A stretch of DNA of 64,000 bases from Marinirhabdus sp963799365 (GCA_963799365.1 CAWCWV010000001.1:434001-498000); one strand, 5' to 3'. Counted from the stretch's first letter, positions 17,550-27,355 are shown. Numbers and translations: made by a program. The notes: a model not told the origin generated them from the sequence alone.

Positions 17550-18200
17550 CTACCGATTCAAAATAGGAACACTCTCCTTTAATAATCGCCAGGTATATCC
17601 TTTGGAACTAGTCTCGTCCAAATCAAATACCGAATAATAACGCTTCATGTTTTTAGAATTTTCTGGATCTACTTCAATAGGCTTTAAACTTTCGGGCTTG
17701 TTGTCCTGGTGAATGGAGAAGCCATTTACCACCAGCTTCCATTGGTTGTTTCGTAAGATGTATAGATAATGTTTTGTAAAAACCGGATCTTTCAATTTTA
17801 CCTTAACCAGCAATAGGTCACGGTCAAATTCATCAAAACGAAGTGTGGTAAGTGTTGCATCATACGCATCTGGAATCACAATTTTTGGGGCAATAGCATT
17901 TTCAAAAGCAATGGTCGTTCTTCCGTTGCGTTTGTCTACGTTGTCAATAATAGCATAAAAGGGTTCCCTGTCAGACAAAAAATTTGCAATTACTGCTCCT
18001 TTAGGGAGTTTTGGTTCTTCAACTGAAGGTAAATTTTCTTTTGGGATATTTACAGGAACAGTAGTTTCATCTGTATTTGGGCCTATAATATTTTTTGATT
18101 TTTTTTGAGGTGGAGCTCCACAACCAATAATTAGACACACAGTGAGTATTGTGGCAACTTGCATAAAAAAAGTGGGTTTGTTGCCTTCTATAACGGTCAT
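17550..18200 (-). CDS. SPII lipoprotein, function unknown
   Basis: Up to 216 residues. A hydrophobic signal segment MQVATILTVCLIIGCG ends in a lipobox with Cys at residue 27, so the more natural start is the Met at residue 13. The mature part has a proline/lysine-rich linker, then a beta-rich region containing REPFYAIIDNVDKRNGRT and a C-terminal PVLNR-like end. I do not recognise a domain. It is read after the universal stress protein gene on the minus strand with only seven bases between them, so the two may be co-transcribed. Confidence 0.65.
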   Translation of the reverse strand: MTVIEGNKPTFFMQVATILTVCLIIGCGAPPQKKSKNIIGPNTDETTVPVNIPKENLPSVEEPKLPKGAVIANFLSDREPFYAIIDNVDKRNGRTTIAFENAIAPKIVIPDAYDATLTTLRFDEFDRDLLLVKVKLKDPVFTKHYLYILRNNQWKLVVNGFSIHQDNKPESLKPIEVDPENSKNMKRYYSVFDLDETSSKGYTWRLLKESVPILNR

Positions 18201-18207
18201 ATTTCAA

Positions 18208-19029
18208 TTAAATTTTAAAAGTAATTACAGGCATATTGGCGTGGTTTACCAAATCTTCACTTATACTACCATTAAAAAAATGTGAGAGGCCTTTTCTGCC
18301 GTGAGTGCTCATGCCAATAAGTTGTGCTTTAATAGCTGTGGCAAATCCTAAGATCCCTTTTTCAATACTGCTGTCACAATAAATATTGGTTGTATAGTTT
18401 TCAGCATTCATTCCTTTAAGGAAATTAGCCATAATGCCATTTATCTCTGCCGTGGTTTTGAAATCGTTTGGTGTATTCACAAATAATAAGTGCATTTTAG
18501 CGTCTACGTCTTTGGCAAATTTTTGGGCCTGATTAAATGGCTTACGGCATTCTTCGGCAAAATCTGTTGCAAAAACAAAATCCTTGATGTCGAAAATATC
18601 ATATTCGTTTTTAATTACAAGCACAGGGATTTTGGACGTGCGAACCACCTTTTCGGCATTGCTACCTATAAACATTTCTTTAAATCCACTTGTTCCGTGT
18701 GATCCCATAACTATAAGATCTATATCTTTATCTTTCACAGTAAGTTGTACATCGTCATAAATTTCTCCGTGACCTATGGCTTGATGGATATCTAGATCAA
18801 GCAAGTAGTCTCTTTTCAGAACTTCTTCAAATTTTTGATTCGCCAGTTTTATAAAATAAATTGACTCTGGTTTGGCACTGGAATTTCCGCTAATAGCCAG
18901 GTGAGATGGAAGGTCTAACGAATGTTCCAAGTAGATTTCGGCGTTGTTTTTTGTTGCAATATGGGCTGCTACTTTTAGAGCGTTATCTGCTTGAGGTGAA
19001 AAATCTGTAGGGACAAGGATGCGTTTCAT
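18208..19029 (-). CDS. tandem universal stress protein (UspA family)
   Basis: A 273-residue cytosolic protein made of two Usp domains. The first begins MKRILVPTDFSPQADNALKVA and ends with the ATP-binding-like signature VMGSHGTSGFKEMFIGSNAEK; the second begins FVFATDFAEECRKPF and ends with GMSTHGRKGLSHFFNGSISED. Both keep the G-2x-G-9x-G(S) pattern of ATP-binding Usp proteins. Likely role is a stress or energy-state response; the target is unknown. It is divergent from rimP, with a 175-base gap that holds the rimP promoter. Confidence 0.9.
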   Translation of the reverse strand: MKRILVPTDFSPQADNALKVAAHIATKNNAEIYLEHSLDLPSHLAISGNSSAKPESIYFIKLANQKFEEVLKRDYLLDLDIHQAIGHGEIYDDVQLTVKDKDIDLIVMGSHGTSGFKEMFIGSNAEKVVRTSKIPVLVIKNEYDIFDIKDFVFATDFAEECRKPFNQAQKFAKDVDAKMHLLFVNTPNDFKTTAEINGIMANFLKGMNAENYTTNIYCDSSIEKGILGFATAIKAQLIGMSTHGRKGLSHFFNGSISEDLVNHANMPVITFKI

Positions 19030-19119
19030 AAGTGGTATGGTTTTTAAAATGTTTAGCTATCAGGAAGGTACAAAAAATTAATCGGATTCGCTTTCTTTTT
19101 TTAATTCTGAAAAATGTAT

Positions 19120-19127
19120 TATATTTG
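19120..19127 (+). promoter_or_regulatory. -7 promoter element (TATATTTG) for rimP-nusA-infB
   Basis: TATATTTG matches the Bacteroidota -7 consensus TAnnTTTG. No clear TTTG is present at the usual -33 place, where a T-rich tract is found instead. Transcription from here would start near 19133 and give a leader that contains the hairpin at 19153. Confidence 0.6.
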
Positions 19128-19152
19128 CACCGAATTTGATACGCAACAAGTA

Positions 19153-19180
19153 GAGGGGACACTAAAAGTCCCCTCTTTTT
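19153..19180 (+). terminator. terminator-like leader hairpin upstream of rimP
   Basis: GAGGGGAC pairs perfectly with GTCCCCTC across a 7-base loop and is followed by TTTTT. It has every mark of an intrinsic terminator but lies about 20 bases downstream of the probable transcription start and 24 bases upstream of the rimP ATG, with no gene before it on this strand. It is best read as an attenuator or 5' stabilising hairpin for the rimP-nusA-infB operon. NusA affects pausing at such hairpins, so feedback is conceivable. Confidence 0.65.
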
Positions 19181-19204
19181 ATAGCCCAAATTTAGAAGAG
19201 TACA

Positions 19205-19666
19205 ATGCAAAAAGAAGTAGAAAAATTACTAAACGAAGCCTTAGCAGAAAAGCCAACCCTTTTTTTGATTGATCTTTCCATAGTGGGAGACAATCAAATA
19301 CGCGTCACTATTGATGGTGATACTGGTGTAACTGTTCAGGATTGTATGGATGTGAGCCGTGCCATTGAGCACAATTTGGATAGGGAAGAACAAGATTTTT
19401 CTTTGGAAGTACTTAGTGCTGGAGCGTCTGAACCTTTGACAATGCTTCGCCAGTATAAGAAAAATGTTGGAAGAACACTTCAGGTTAAAACTGGAGAGGA
19501 TACCATAGAAGGAGAGTTAATTGAAGTGACAGAGGAAACTGTAACGCTAAAATGGAAAGCTCGAGAGCCAAAACCTGTAGGAAAAGGCAAAGTGACCATC
19601 CAAAAAGAAGCGGTTGTACCGTACAACGATATCGTTGAAGCAAAAGTGATGATAAAATTTAATTAA
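19205..19666 (+). CDS. rimP: ribosome maturation factor RimP
   Basis: A 153-residue protein with the RimP N-terminal alpha/beta domain, including VTIDGDTGVTVQDCMDVSRAIE (the conserved acidic and CxxxSR region), VLSAGASEPL, and a C-terminal SH3-like barrel (KTGEDTIEGELIEV). It acts in assembly of the 30S subunit. The order rimP-nusA-infB is the widely conserved one and confirms the call. It lies 8 bases before nusA, so both are read from one message. Confidence 0.95.
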   Translation: MQKEVEKLLNEALAEKPTLFLIDLSIVGDNQIRVTIDGDTGVTVQDCMDVSRAIEHNLDREEQDFSLEVLSAGASEPLTMLRQYKKNVGRTLQVKTGEDTIEGELIEVTEETVTLKWKAREPKPVGKGKVTIQKEAVVPYNDIVEAKVMIKFN

Positions 19667-19674
19667 AAGATGCC

Positions 19675-20907
19675 ATGGAAAATTTAGCATTAATCGATTC
19701 ATTTTCTGAATTTAAAGACGACAAGCAAATTGACAGAGTAACGCTTATGGCGATACTTGAGGAAGTATTCAGAAATGCTTTAAAGAAGAAATTTGGTAGT
19801 GATGATAATTTTGATATTATTGTAAATCCAGATAAAGGAGATTTAGAGATTTGGAGAAACCGAGTTGTTGTGGCCGATGGTGAAGTAGAAGATCCAAATG
19901 AGGAAATTTCACTAACAGCAGCCCGTAAAATTGAAGATGATTTTGAAGTAGGTGAAGATGTATCTGAAGAAGTAAAGTTAATGCAGTTGGGACGCCGTTC
20001 TATTTTGGCGCTGCGTCAAAACCTGATCTCTAAGATTCACGAACACGATAATACTATTATTTATAAGCAGTTTAAAGATCTTGAAGGAGAAATTTACACG
20101 GCAGAAGTACACCATATTCGTCATCGTGCAGTAATTTTGTTGGACGACGATGGAAACGAAATTATCCTTCCTAAGGATAAGCAAATACCTTCAGATTTTT
20201 TCCGTAAAGGAGATAATGTACGTGGTATTATTGAAAGTGTAGAATTAAAAGGAAACAAACCAGCGATTATTATGTCGCGAGCCCATCCAGTATTTCTGGA
20301 AAAATTGTTTGAGCAGGAAATCCCAGAAGTATTCGACGGCTTAATTACTGTTAAAAAAGTAGTGCGTATCCCTGGTGAAAAAGCAAAAGTAGCGGTAGAT
20401 AGTTACGATGATCGTATTGATCCTGTAGGAGCCTGTGTAGGGATGAAGGGTAGCCGTATTCACGGAATTGTTCGTGAATTAGGCAATGAAAATATTGACG
20501 TTATTAATTATACTGAAAATATAACCCTTTTCATTACACGTGCGCTAAGCCCGGCAAGAGTTACTTCGGTAAAGATTAACGAAGAAACCAAAAGAGCTGA
20601 GGTTATTTTGAAGCCAGAAGAAGTTTCAAAAGCAATTGGTCGTGGAGGACACAACATCCGTTTGGCGGGACAATTAACCGGTTATGAAATTGATGTTTTA
20701 AGAGAAGGCGCCGAAGAAGATGTAGAATTAAGAGAATTCTCTGATGAAATTGATAGCTGGATTATTGACGAATTTAAGAAAATTGGGTTAGACACTGCAA
20801 AAAGTGTATTGGAACAAGACATAGCAGATTTGGTAAAACGTACCGATCTGGAAGAAGAAACCATTCAAGCAGTGGTGAATATATTAAAAGAAGAATTTGA
20901 AGAGTAG
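19675..20907 (+). CDS. nusA: transcription termination/antitermination factor NusA
   Basis: A 410-residue NusA with the N-terminal RNA polymerase-binding domain (1-125), an S1 domain (about 130-200), and two KH domains marked by GACVGMKGSRIHGIVREL (about 255-272) and SKAIGRGGHNIRLAGQLTGY (about 320-340), then a short acidic C-terminal region. It lacks the two extra acidic repeats of the E. coli protein, as usual outside Gammaproteobacteria. It binds RNA polymerase and nascent RNA, controlling pausing and termination. It lies 62 bases before infB. Confidence 0.95.
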   Translation: MENLALIDSFSEFKDDKQIDRVTLMAILEEVFRNALKKKFGSDDNFDIIVNPDKGDLEIWRNRVVVADGEVEDPNEEISLTAARKIEDDFEVGEDVSEEVKLMQLGRRSILALRQNLISKIHEHDNTIIYKQFKDLEGEIYTAEVHHIRHRAVILLDDDGNEIILPKDKQIPSDFFRKGDNVRGIIESVELKGNKPAIIMSRAHPVFLEKLFEQEIPEVFDGLITVKKVVRIPGEKAKVAVDSYDDRIDPVGACVGMKGSRIHGIVRELGNENIDVINYTENITLFITRALSPARVTSVKINEETKRAEVILKPEEVSKAIGRGGHNIRLAGQLTGYEIDVLREGAEEDVELREFSDEIDSWIIDEFKKIGLDTAKSVLEQDIADLVKRTDLEEETIQAVVNILKEEFEE

Positions 20908-20968
20908 TTTTAAGGTAGCACACATTTTAACTACTTTTACAACACTTTAGAAAAAAGGAAGCATTTTT

Positions 20969-23785
20969 ATGGCTGAAACAAAAACAATGAGGCTGAGCAA
21001 AGTATTGCGCGAATTCAATATCTCGCTAGATCGTGCCGTGGAATTTTTAGGTTCCAAGGGATACGAGGTGGAGGCACGTCCTACCACCAAGATTTCTAGT
21101 GAAGAATATGAATCCCTGTTTGAAGAATTTCAAACAGATAAGAGCAAGAAAGTTGCCTCAAAGGAAGTCGGCGAAGAGAAACGTAAGGAGAAAGAAGAGC
21201 TGCGAATAGAACGCGAGCGTGAACTTGAGGAAAGGGAGCAGAAAGCCGAAGCCAGAAAAGTAATTAAAGCCGAAGCCAATTTAGGAGGCCTAAAACAGGT
21301 TGGAAAAATTGATTTGGATGCTAATAAAAAGGTAGCCAAAGAAGAAGTTGCTGTAGAAACTCCTAAACAGGAAGCTCCCAAAGAGGAAGCTAAAGTTTCC
21401 AAAGCGGAGAAGGTAACTGAAGCTTCTCCAGCTGAGGAAGAGCCTAAAAAAGAAGTGGAAGCAGAAAAACCAGCTCCTAAAGAAGAAGAGATGCCCGTAA
21501 AGGTTGAAGAAAAGCCTGTTGCGAAAGAAGAAGAGAGATCTGCAAAGGTTGAAGAAAAGCCTACAACTCCAGAAGTTGAGAAGGAAATTGCAGCAGAAGA
21601 ACCGAAAGAAGCTACTCTTGGGAGCGATGTTGTAAAGACAACTTACAAAAAATTAGATGGGCCTAACTTTACAGGAAAGAAAATAGACCTTACTCAGTTT
21701 AAAAAGCCTGAAAAAAAGAAGAAAGAAAAAGTAGACCCCAACAAAGAAAAGCGTGGGCGTCGCAGACGTATAAGTAAAGGGCCAGGGACTCCCGGAAGTA
21801 CTGCTCCAGGTAATAATCGAGGAGGAGCTGTTAAGGGCAGAGGAAGAACAAATGTTCCAAAAGAAGAGCCTACAGAGGAAGAAATCCAAAAGCAAGTACG
21901 GGAGACCCTAGAAAAACTTCAGGGGAAATCGTCTAAAGGAAAAGGAGCTAAATACCGTCGTGAAAAACGAGATACCCACCGTCAAAAGACAGAGGATGAT
22001 TTAGCACAACAAGAACTAGACAGTAAATTATTGAAAGTAACAGAGTTTGTTACCGTAAGTGAAGTTGCTACTATGATGGATGTTCCTGTGACCAATGTAA
22101 TTTCTGCGTGTATGACACTTGGAATGATGGTAACTATGAACCAACGTCTGGATGCCGAAACATTAAGTATTGTTGCAGATGAATTTGGATTTGAAGTAGA
22201 ATTTGTAACCGCAGATATTGAAGAGTCTAACATAAATGATACCGATGCACCGGAAGATTTATTACCACGTGCGCCAATTGTTACCGTAATGGGTCACGTA
22301 GATCACGGTAAAACTTCCCTGCTGGATTATATCCGTGAAGAAAATGTAATTGCAGGCGAAAGTGGTGGAATTACACAGCACATTGGGGCTTATGGAGTGC
22401 AATTAGAAGGAGGTCAAAAGATCGCTTTTCTAGATACACCGGGTCACGAGGCCTTTACAGCGATGCGTGCAAGAGGTGCTCAAGTTACCGATCTTGCTAT
22501 TATTGTAGTAGCCGCAGACGACGATATTATGCCGCAAACCAAGGAAGCCATCAGTCACGCGCAAGCAGCTGGAGTGCCAATCGTGTTTGCAATTAACAAA
22601 ATAGACAAGCCAACGGCAAATCCTGAAAAGATCAAAGAGGGCTTAGCACAAATGAACTTGCTTGTTGAAGATTGGGGTGGTAAAATACAATCACACGATA
22701 TTTCAGCAAAAACAGGGGAGGGTGTTAAAGAACTATTAGAGAAAGTATTACTGGAAGCCGAATTATTAGAGCTGAAAGCGAACCCAGATAGATTAGCAAA
22801 AGGTACTGTAGTAGAGGCATTCCTAGACAAAGGTCGAGGCTATGTTTCAACAATACTGGTACAAGCAGGTACTCTTAATATTGGGGACTACGTATTGGCT
22901 GGTCAACACAGTGGTAAAATTAAGGCAATGCAGGATGAGCGTGGTAAGAACGTAAAAGCAGCGGGGCCATCAACACCAGTATCTATCTTAGGATTGGACG
23001 GTGCACCACAAGCGGGTGACAAATTTAATGTATATGTAGATGAGCGTGAAGCCAAAGATATTGCAAACAAGCGCACACAGTTACAACGTGAGCAGTCTGT
23101 AAGAACACAGCGTCATATCACCTTGGATGAAATTGGAAGACGTATTGCACTGGGAGACTTTAAAGAATTGAACATTATCCTGAAAGGGGATGTGGATGGT
23201 TCGGTAGAAGCCTTAACAGATTCGTTCCAGAAATTATCTACTGAAGAAATTCAAGTAAATATTATCCACAAAGCAGTAGGGCCTATTACCGAAAGTGATG
23301 TATTGTTAGCGTCAGCTTCCGATGCGATTATTATTGGATTTAACGTGCGCCCAATGGGGAATGCACGCCAGATAGCCGACAAGGAAGAAATCGATATCCG
23401 TACGTACTCTATTATCTACGCAGCCATCAACGACTTGAAGGATGCGATGGAAGGTATGTTATCTCCAGAGATGAGGGAGGAAATTACTGGTACTGCTGAA
23501 ATTAGAGAAACATTTAAGATTTCTAAAATTGGAACTATTGCAGGATGTATGGTAACCAGTGGTAAGATTATTCGTAACAACAGTATTAGATTGATACGTG
23601 AAGGCGTGGTAATCCATACCGGGGACTTAGAATCGTTAAAACGTTTCAAGGATGACGTAAAAGAAGTAGCAAAAGGCTACGACTGTGGTATTCAGTTAAA
23701 GAACTACAACGACATACAAGAAAACGATATCATTGAAGGCTTCCAGGAAGTAGCAGTGAAGAAAAAGCTGAAGTCAAATAAGTAG
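20969..23785 (+). CDS. infB: translation initiation factor IF-2
   Basis: A 938-residue IF-2. The N-terminal 300 residues comprise an IF2_N helix and a long Lys/Glu/Pro-rich low-complexity linker, then a basic GRRRRISKG patch. The GTPase domain has G1 GHVDHGKT (442-449), G3 DTPGHEAF and G4 NKIDKP, followed by domains II, III and the C-terminal initiator-tRNA-binding barrel. It positions the initiator tRNA on the 30S subunit in a GTP-dependent way. An intrinsic terminator at 23821 ends the operon. Confidence 0.97.
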   Translation: MAETKTMRLSKVLREFNISLDRAVEFLGSKGYEVEARPTTKISSEEYESLFEEFQTDKSKKVASKEVGEEKRKEKEELRIERERELEEREQKAEARKVIKAEANLGGLKQVGKIDLDANKKVAKEEVAVETPKQEAPKEEAKVSKAEKVTEASPAEEEPKKEVEAEKPAPKEEEMPVKVEEKPVAKEEERSAKVEEKPTTPEVEKEIAAEEPKEATLGSDVVKTTYKKLDGPNFTGKKIDLTQFKKPEKKKKEKVDPNKEKRGRRRRISKGPGTPGSTAPGNNRGGAVKGRGRTNVPKEEPTEEEIQKQVRETLEKLQGKSSKGKGAKYRREKRDTHRQKTEDDLAQQELDSKLLKVTEFVTVSEVATMMDVPVTNVISACMTLGMMVTMNQRLDAETLSIVADEFGFEVEFVTADIEESNINDTDAPEDLLPRAPIVTVMGHVDHGKTSLLDYIREENVIAGESGGITQHIGAYGVQLEGGQKIAFLDTPGHEAFTAMRARGAQVTDLAIIVVAADDDIMPQTKEAISHAQAAGVPIVFAINKIDKPTANPEKIKEGLAQMNLLVEDWGGKIQSHDISAKTGEGVKELLEKVLLEAELLELKANPDRLAKGTVVEAFLDKGRGYVSTILVQAGTLNIGDYVLAGQHSGKIKAMQDERGKNVKAAGPSTPVSILGLDGAPQAGDKFNVYVDEREAKDIANKRTQLQREQSVRTQRHITLDEIGRRIALGDFKELNIILKGDVDGSVEALTDSFQKLSTEEIQVNIIHKAVGPITESDVLLASASDAIIIGFNVRPMGNARQIADKEEIDIRTYSIIYAAINDLKDAMEGMLSPEMREEITGTAEIRETFKISKIGTIAGCMVTSGKIIRNNSIRLIREGVVIHTGDLESLKRFKDDVKEVAKGYDCGIQLKNYNDIQENDIIEGFQEVAVKKKLKSNK

Positions 23786-23820
23786 GCAGTTTTCAGTATC
23801 AGTATATCGTAAAAAAAGTA

Positions 23821-23858
23821 AAGGCTTTCAGAAGTAATTCTGAAAGCCTTTTTTTTTG
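23821..23858 (+). terminator. intrinsic terminator after infB
   Basis: AAGGCTTTCAGA and TCTGAAAGCCTT form a perfect 12-bp stem with a 6-base loop, followed by an 8-base T-run. It lies 36 bases past the infB stop and closes the rimP-nusA-infB operon. The following 215 bases up to the next ATG are AT-rich with no gene that I can support. Confidence 0.92.
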
Positions 23859-24073
23859 TTAATTATGGAACTAAGAAATAATTTTTTAAAGTTTTTTCGC
23901 AGCTTGCGCAAGCTTCCCGCTCGTGTCTTTCCTGAAGGTAGCAACCTTAAATTTATATATATTAAAACTTCATAATTAAAGCGAGGCTTACTTCTGCGAA
24001 TTTTCTTACTATTATTAACATTAAATTAATTTAGTTCATCTGCAGTTTTTTTAAGTTTGTTAAAAAGGTTTTG

Positions 24074-24622
24074 ATGAAGAATTTAATAGTGATTTTAATT
24101 ATTGCAGTTAGTTTATTTGGTTGTAAAAATGATGATGATTCAATTCCTTTAATTACCGAAGATAATTCTTTCTCTTGTTATGTAAATGGAGAACTATTTT
24201 TGCCGAAAGATAAAATAGGATTTCCTACACAGGCCGATGGAATAAGGGTTAGTGTATATCCCGAAACAAATAATTGGATATTAGATTTTACCAACCATGA
24301 CACAAATAGAAGTGTGACAATTTTCTTAAAAAATGTTGTCACTACTGGGGTTTATGAGGTTTCTATCTTCGACACTGATTTTGACTTTGTAAAATTTGAA
24401 AACACGCAAGCCCAATATTACGACACCCAATTAGATGACTTGTTTGTTTCGACAGAAGCTACGGGCATTATTAATGTTATTGAGCTCACTCTTAATACTA
24501 AAATCGTTTTAACCTTTGACAATTTAATTTTAGATGGATTGGCCTTAGATGGAACTGTGAATAATGACAAGTTAGTCTTAACAAATGGGATGCTTAATAT
24601 AAATCTTGACACATTAGAATAA
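24074..24622 (+). CDS. SPII lipoprotein, function unknown
   Basis: A 182-residue secreted lipoprotein: MKNLIVILIIAVSLFGC gives a clear signal and lipobox Cys17, followed by the Asp-rich KNDDD linker often seen in surface-exposed flavobacterial lipoproteins. The mature part begins FSCYVNGELFLPKD, an opening shared by small calcyclin-like/DUF6252-type beta-sandwich proteins of this family, but I cannot assign a function. ATG 24074 is preferred to the adjacent TTG. It is flanked by terminators or gaps on both sides and looks monocistronic. Confidence 0.7.
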   Translation: MKNLIVILIIAVSLFGCKNDDDSIPLITEDNSFSCYVNGELFLPKDKIGFPTQADGIRVSVYPETNNWILDFTNHDTNRSVTIFLKNVVTTGVYEVSIFDTDFDFVKFENTQAQYYDTQLDDLFVSTEATGIINVIELTLNTKIVLTFDNLILDGLALDGTVNNDKLVLTNGMLNINLDTLE

Positions 24623-24727
24623 TAGTTAGCTAAAAATAGAAACAAACCTTAATCTATTTTCCCAAACTGGCGCGCTTTTGTAAAGCGTGACTATCTATTT
24701 AACACTCTTTTGCAACGAGTATCTACT

Positions 24728-26092
24728 CTAACTTACAAAAGCACTATACCCAGTAATCGCTCTCCCCACAATCAGTGAATTAATTTCTTTGGTTCCTTCA
24801 TAACTATAAATGGCCTCAGCATCTGCTACAAATCGGGCTACATCATATTCTAATAAAATACCGTTTCCACCCATGACTTCTCTGGCACGACTAACCACGT
24901 CTCGGGTTCGCATACTGCAAAATACTTTGGCTAAGGAAGCATGCTCGTCTGTCATAATATCCTGATCTTGCATTTCGCTTAGGCGGAAACACATAGTTTG
25001 CATGGCGGTAAGATTTGCCACCATTTCCACCAAATGGTTTTGAATTAACTGAAATCTAGCAATAGGCCTTCCAAATTGCTCACGTTTCTTCGTATACTTC
25101 AAAGCACTTTCATAGGCGCCACGCGCACAACCCACTGCTTGCCAGGCCACGGCAGCACGTGTCATTTTTAATACTTTGGCGGTGTCTTTAAAACTATCAC
25201 ATTTTTGAAGTCGGTCGCTTTCCGGGACTCTACAATCAGTTAATGTGATGATGGCATTTTGTACGGTACGCAATGCCATTTTATTTGGCATTTTTTCAGC
25301 TTCATAACCTGGATTTCCTTTCCGCACCAAAAATCCTTTTACAGCATTGGTTACTTTTTCTCGTGCCCAGATAATAGTTACATCGCTAAAGGTAGCATTG
25401 CCTATCCATTTTTTCTGCCCGTTTAAAATCCATTCCTCTCCTTCTTTATAACAGGTTGTTTCCATCCCTCCGGCAACCGCAGATCCCACATTGGGTTCGG
25501 TTAAACCAAAGGCCCCAATTGCTTCCATACGCTGCATTTTTGGCAACCATTCTTGTTTTTGCTCCTCGCTACCACAGAGGTAGATAGAGCCCATGGCGAG
25601 GCCGCTGTGCACGCCAAAAAAGGTAGAAATTGAAACATCCACTCTAGCAAGCTCCATGGCCATGATTCCTTCCATTAAAAAAGTTTCATCCGGGCAGCCA
25701 TAGCCTTTGTAGGCCAAACCACAAATATTTAACTCGGCCATTTTCGGAATGATATGATGGGGGAATTCGGCACGGTTCCAGAAATCGTTCGCAATAGGCT
25801 TGATTTCTTTTTCCATAAATTGACGCACTTTCAATTGGATTTCCCGCTGGTGTGGCGTTAATTTCAAACTTAAATCATAAAAATCACCATCAATTGGCGG
25901 AAGTTTATGCTGTCCTTTTCTAGCTTTGGTTTTAAGCATACGCATTAAACCTGCCATCTGGCGATCGTCAAGCTCGCCCACAGATTTCATGACTTCCCCT
26001 AAGTCTACTTTTTGTGATAGCCTGGCGATGGCCTGAATATCTACTTGTTTTAAAACTGAGAATGTGTCTTTAATATTTTTGAAAATGGACAT
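24728..26092 (-). CDS. acyl-CoA dehydrogenase, glutaryl-CoA dehydrogenase-like
   Basis: A 454-residue flavoenzyme. After an N-terminal extension of about 60 residues it has the helical N domain, the FAD-binding middle domain with GAFGLTEPNVGSAVAGGMET and the C-terminal helical domain with REQFGRPIARFQLIQNHL and MGGNGILLEYDVAR. The catalytic Glu is in YSYEGTKEINSLIVGRAITG near the C-terminus, the position used by glutaryl-CoA and long-chain enzymes. It oxidises an acyl-CoA to the enoyl-CoA, passing electrons to ETF. The exact substrate is not fixed by sequence; the length and motif favour the glutaryl-CoA type. Confidence 0.85.
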   Translation of the reverse strand: MSIFKNIKDTFSVLKQVDIQAIARLSQKVDLGEVMKSVGELDDRQMAGLMRMLKTKARKGQHKLPPIDGDFYDLSLKLTPHQREIQLKVRQFMEKEIKPIANDFWNRAEFPHHIIPKMAELNICGLAYKGYGCPDETFLMEGIMAMELARVDVSISTFFGVHSGLAMGSIYLCGSEEQKQEWLPKMQRMEAIGAFGLTEPNVGSAVAGGMETTCYKEGEEWILNGQKKWIGNATFSDVTIIWAREKVTNAVKGFLVRKGNPGYEAEKMPNKMALRTVQNAIITLTDCRVPESDRLQKCDSFKDTAKVLKMTRAAVAWQAVGCARGAYESALKYTKKREQFGRPIARFQLIQNHLVEMVANLTAMQTMCFRLSEMQDQDIMTDEHASLAKVFCSMRTRDVVSRAREVMGGNGILLEYDVARFVADAEAIYSYEGTKEINSLIVGRAITGYSAFVS

Positions 26093-26218
26093 AGTGAAAA
26101 AGAGTTAAAGGTTTCCGGGAAATATTTAATTGGGTGATTTACGCATTGTAAAATCTCCAAACTATGAATTTGAAACTAAAGATAATGTCAATAGCGGTGG
26201 TGATGCCTTAAATATCTG

Positions 26219-27355
26219 TTAATTCGATGGAAAGGCGTCTATTCGATTTTGTGGAACAAACCCTTTTACGCTATCCTTCGCAACTATATGAAACCAGGAG
26301 CCGTATTGTCCTAATACGGATACGGTATCATTTTTTGAAAGTTTACCTACTTCCTGAAGTGCTGCAGAAGGTCCTTGATAGATGTTGGTATTATTCTGGC
26401 GTACAATACCGCGAGTGGCAGTATTAATAGCTATGATTTCAGGAATTTCGGTTTGTTTCACGTAGGGGTATGGATTTACTGGTCCTGTACTGCCTTTATA
26501 AATTCCAAAATGTAAGTGCGGCTCGGTAGTTTTTGCATTCCCCGTATTCCCAACAAAACCAATAGTGTCTCCTAATTGTACCCGCTGTCCTTCTTTTACA
26601 TTAATGCTATCTAGATGGGCGTAATACATGGTTTTGCCAAACAATCCGTCGCGTAACCAAACTTGTTTACCACCCAAACCTCGGTCTCCAGTTGAAGAAA
26701 TGCGACCGTCTGTTATGGCTATAAGAGGGGTGCCTCTGGGTGCAAAAATATCGATGCCTTCGTGGGAACGTTTACCAGCATCTCGAGAATCTGCCCAAAG
26801 ACTTTGTACATCTTTATTTCCTGCACCGCTTACAGGAAATCCATAAGTAGGTTGTGTGTATATTTTAAGCTGAAAAGGAAACGCTCGGTTCATTTCTGGC
26901 TGGACGGATATTTTATAAAATCCGTATTTAGTAATAGTGTGCCTGAGTTGACTGCTATCTCTTTCTGAAGCTTTTAATAGTTTGAAAGAATTTGTAGCAT
27001 CTTCAGTTTTTTGGAATAATTCGATGAATAATTGGGCAGAATCGGGTTGTTTTTCGATGGAAACAATCAGTTTTTCACCTTCTCGTAATTGCACGTCATA
27101 GGAATAAACGTAGAAACTTTCAGTAGAAAATACGCCGCTTTCAGCATAGGGAAGCGTTACGAGAATACTATCTTTTTGTGCATCAAGGAAAGCCTTTTTC
27201 CATTCTAACAATAGGGAATCGTCTTTTTGAAAATTCCTTTCGTAGGCCTCTCTTGCAGTGGGTAGTAATACCACATCGGTTACTTTCTGAACTTGTTCGC
27301 ACGCAATGAATAGCAGTAGGAGTATGAGTAGCGTAAGACGATGCGATGTGTTCAT
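26219..27355 (-). CDS. M23 family metallopeptidase lipoprotein with SH3 domain
   Basis: A 378-residue envelope protein. A signal peptide ends in the lipobox LLLLFIAC (Cys19). After a domain of unknown fold (about 40-170) comes the LytM/M23 domain with RSHEGIDIFAPRGTPL (first zinc His and Asp) and TTEPHLHFGIYK (HxH), so the zinc site is intact. The last 65 residues resemble a bacterial SH3 domain (NIYQGPSAALQEVGKL...YGSWFHIV). It should cut peptide cross-bridges of peptidoglycan, or regulate such cutting, from the periplasmic side of a membrane. Confidence 0.88.
   Translation of the reverse strand: MNTSHRLTLLILLLLFIACEQVQKVTDVVLLPTAREAYERNFQKDDSLLLEWKKAFLDAQKDSILVTLPYAESGVFSTESFYVYSYDVQLREGEKLIVSIEKQPDSAQLFIELFQKTEDATNSFKLLKASERDSSQLRHTITKYGFYKISVQPEMNRAFPFQLKIYTQPTYGFPVSGAGNKDVQSLWADSRDAGKRSHEGIDIFAPRGTPLIAITDGRISSTGDRGLGGKQVWLRDGLFGKTMYYAHLDSINVKEGQRVQLGDTIGFVGNTGNAKTTEPHLHFGIYKGSTGPVNPYPYVKQTEIPEIIAINTATRGIVRQNNTNIYQGPSAALQEVGKLSKNDTVSVLGQYGSWFHIVAKDSVKGFVPQNRIDAFPSN

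Noticed and set aside
19153..19180. Reading the rimP leader hairpin as the terminator of an upstream + strand gene
   Set aside because: The gene upstream runs on the minus strand and ends far away; nothing transcribed on the + strand precedes it except the predicted leader.
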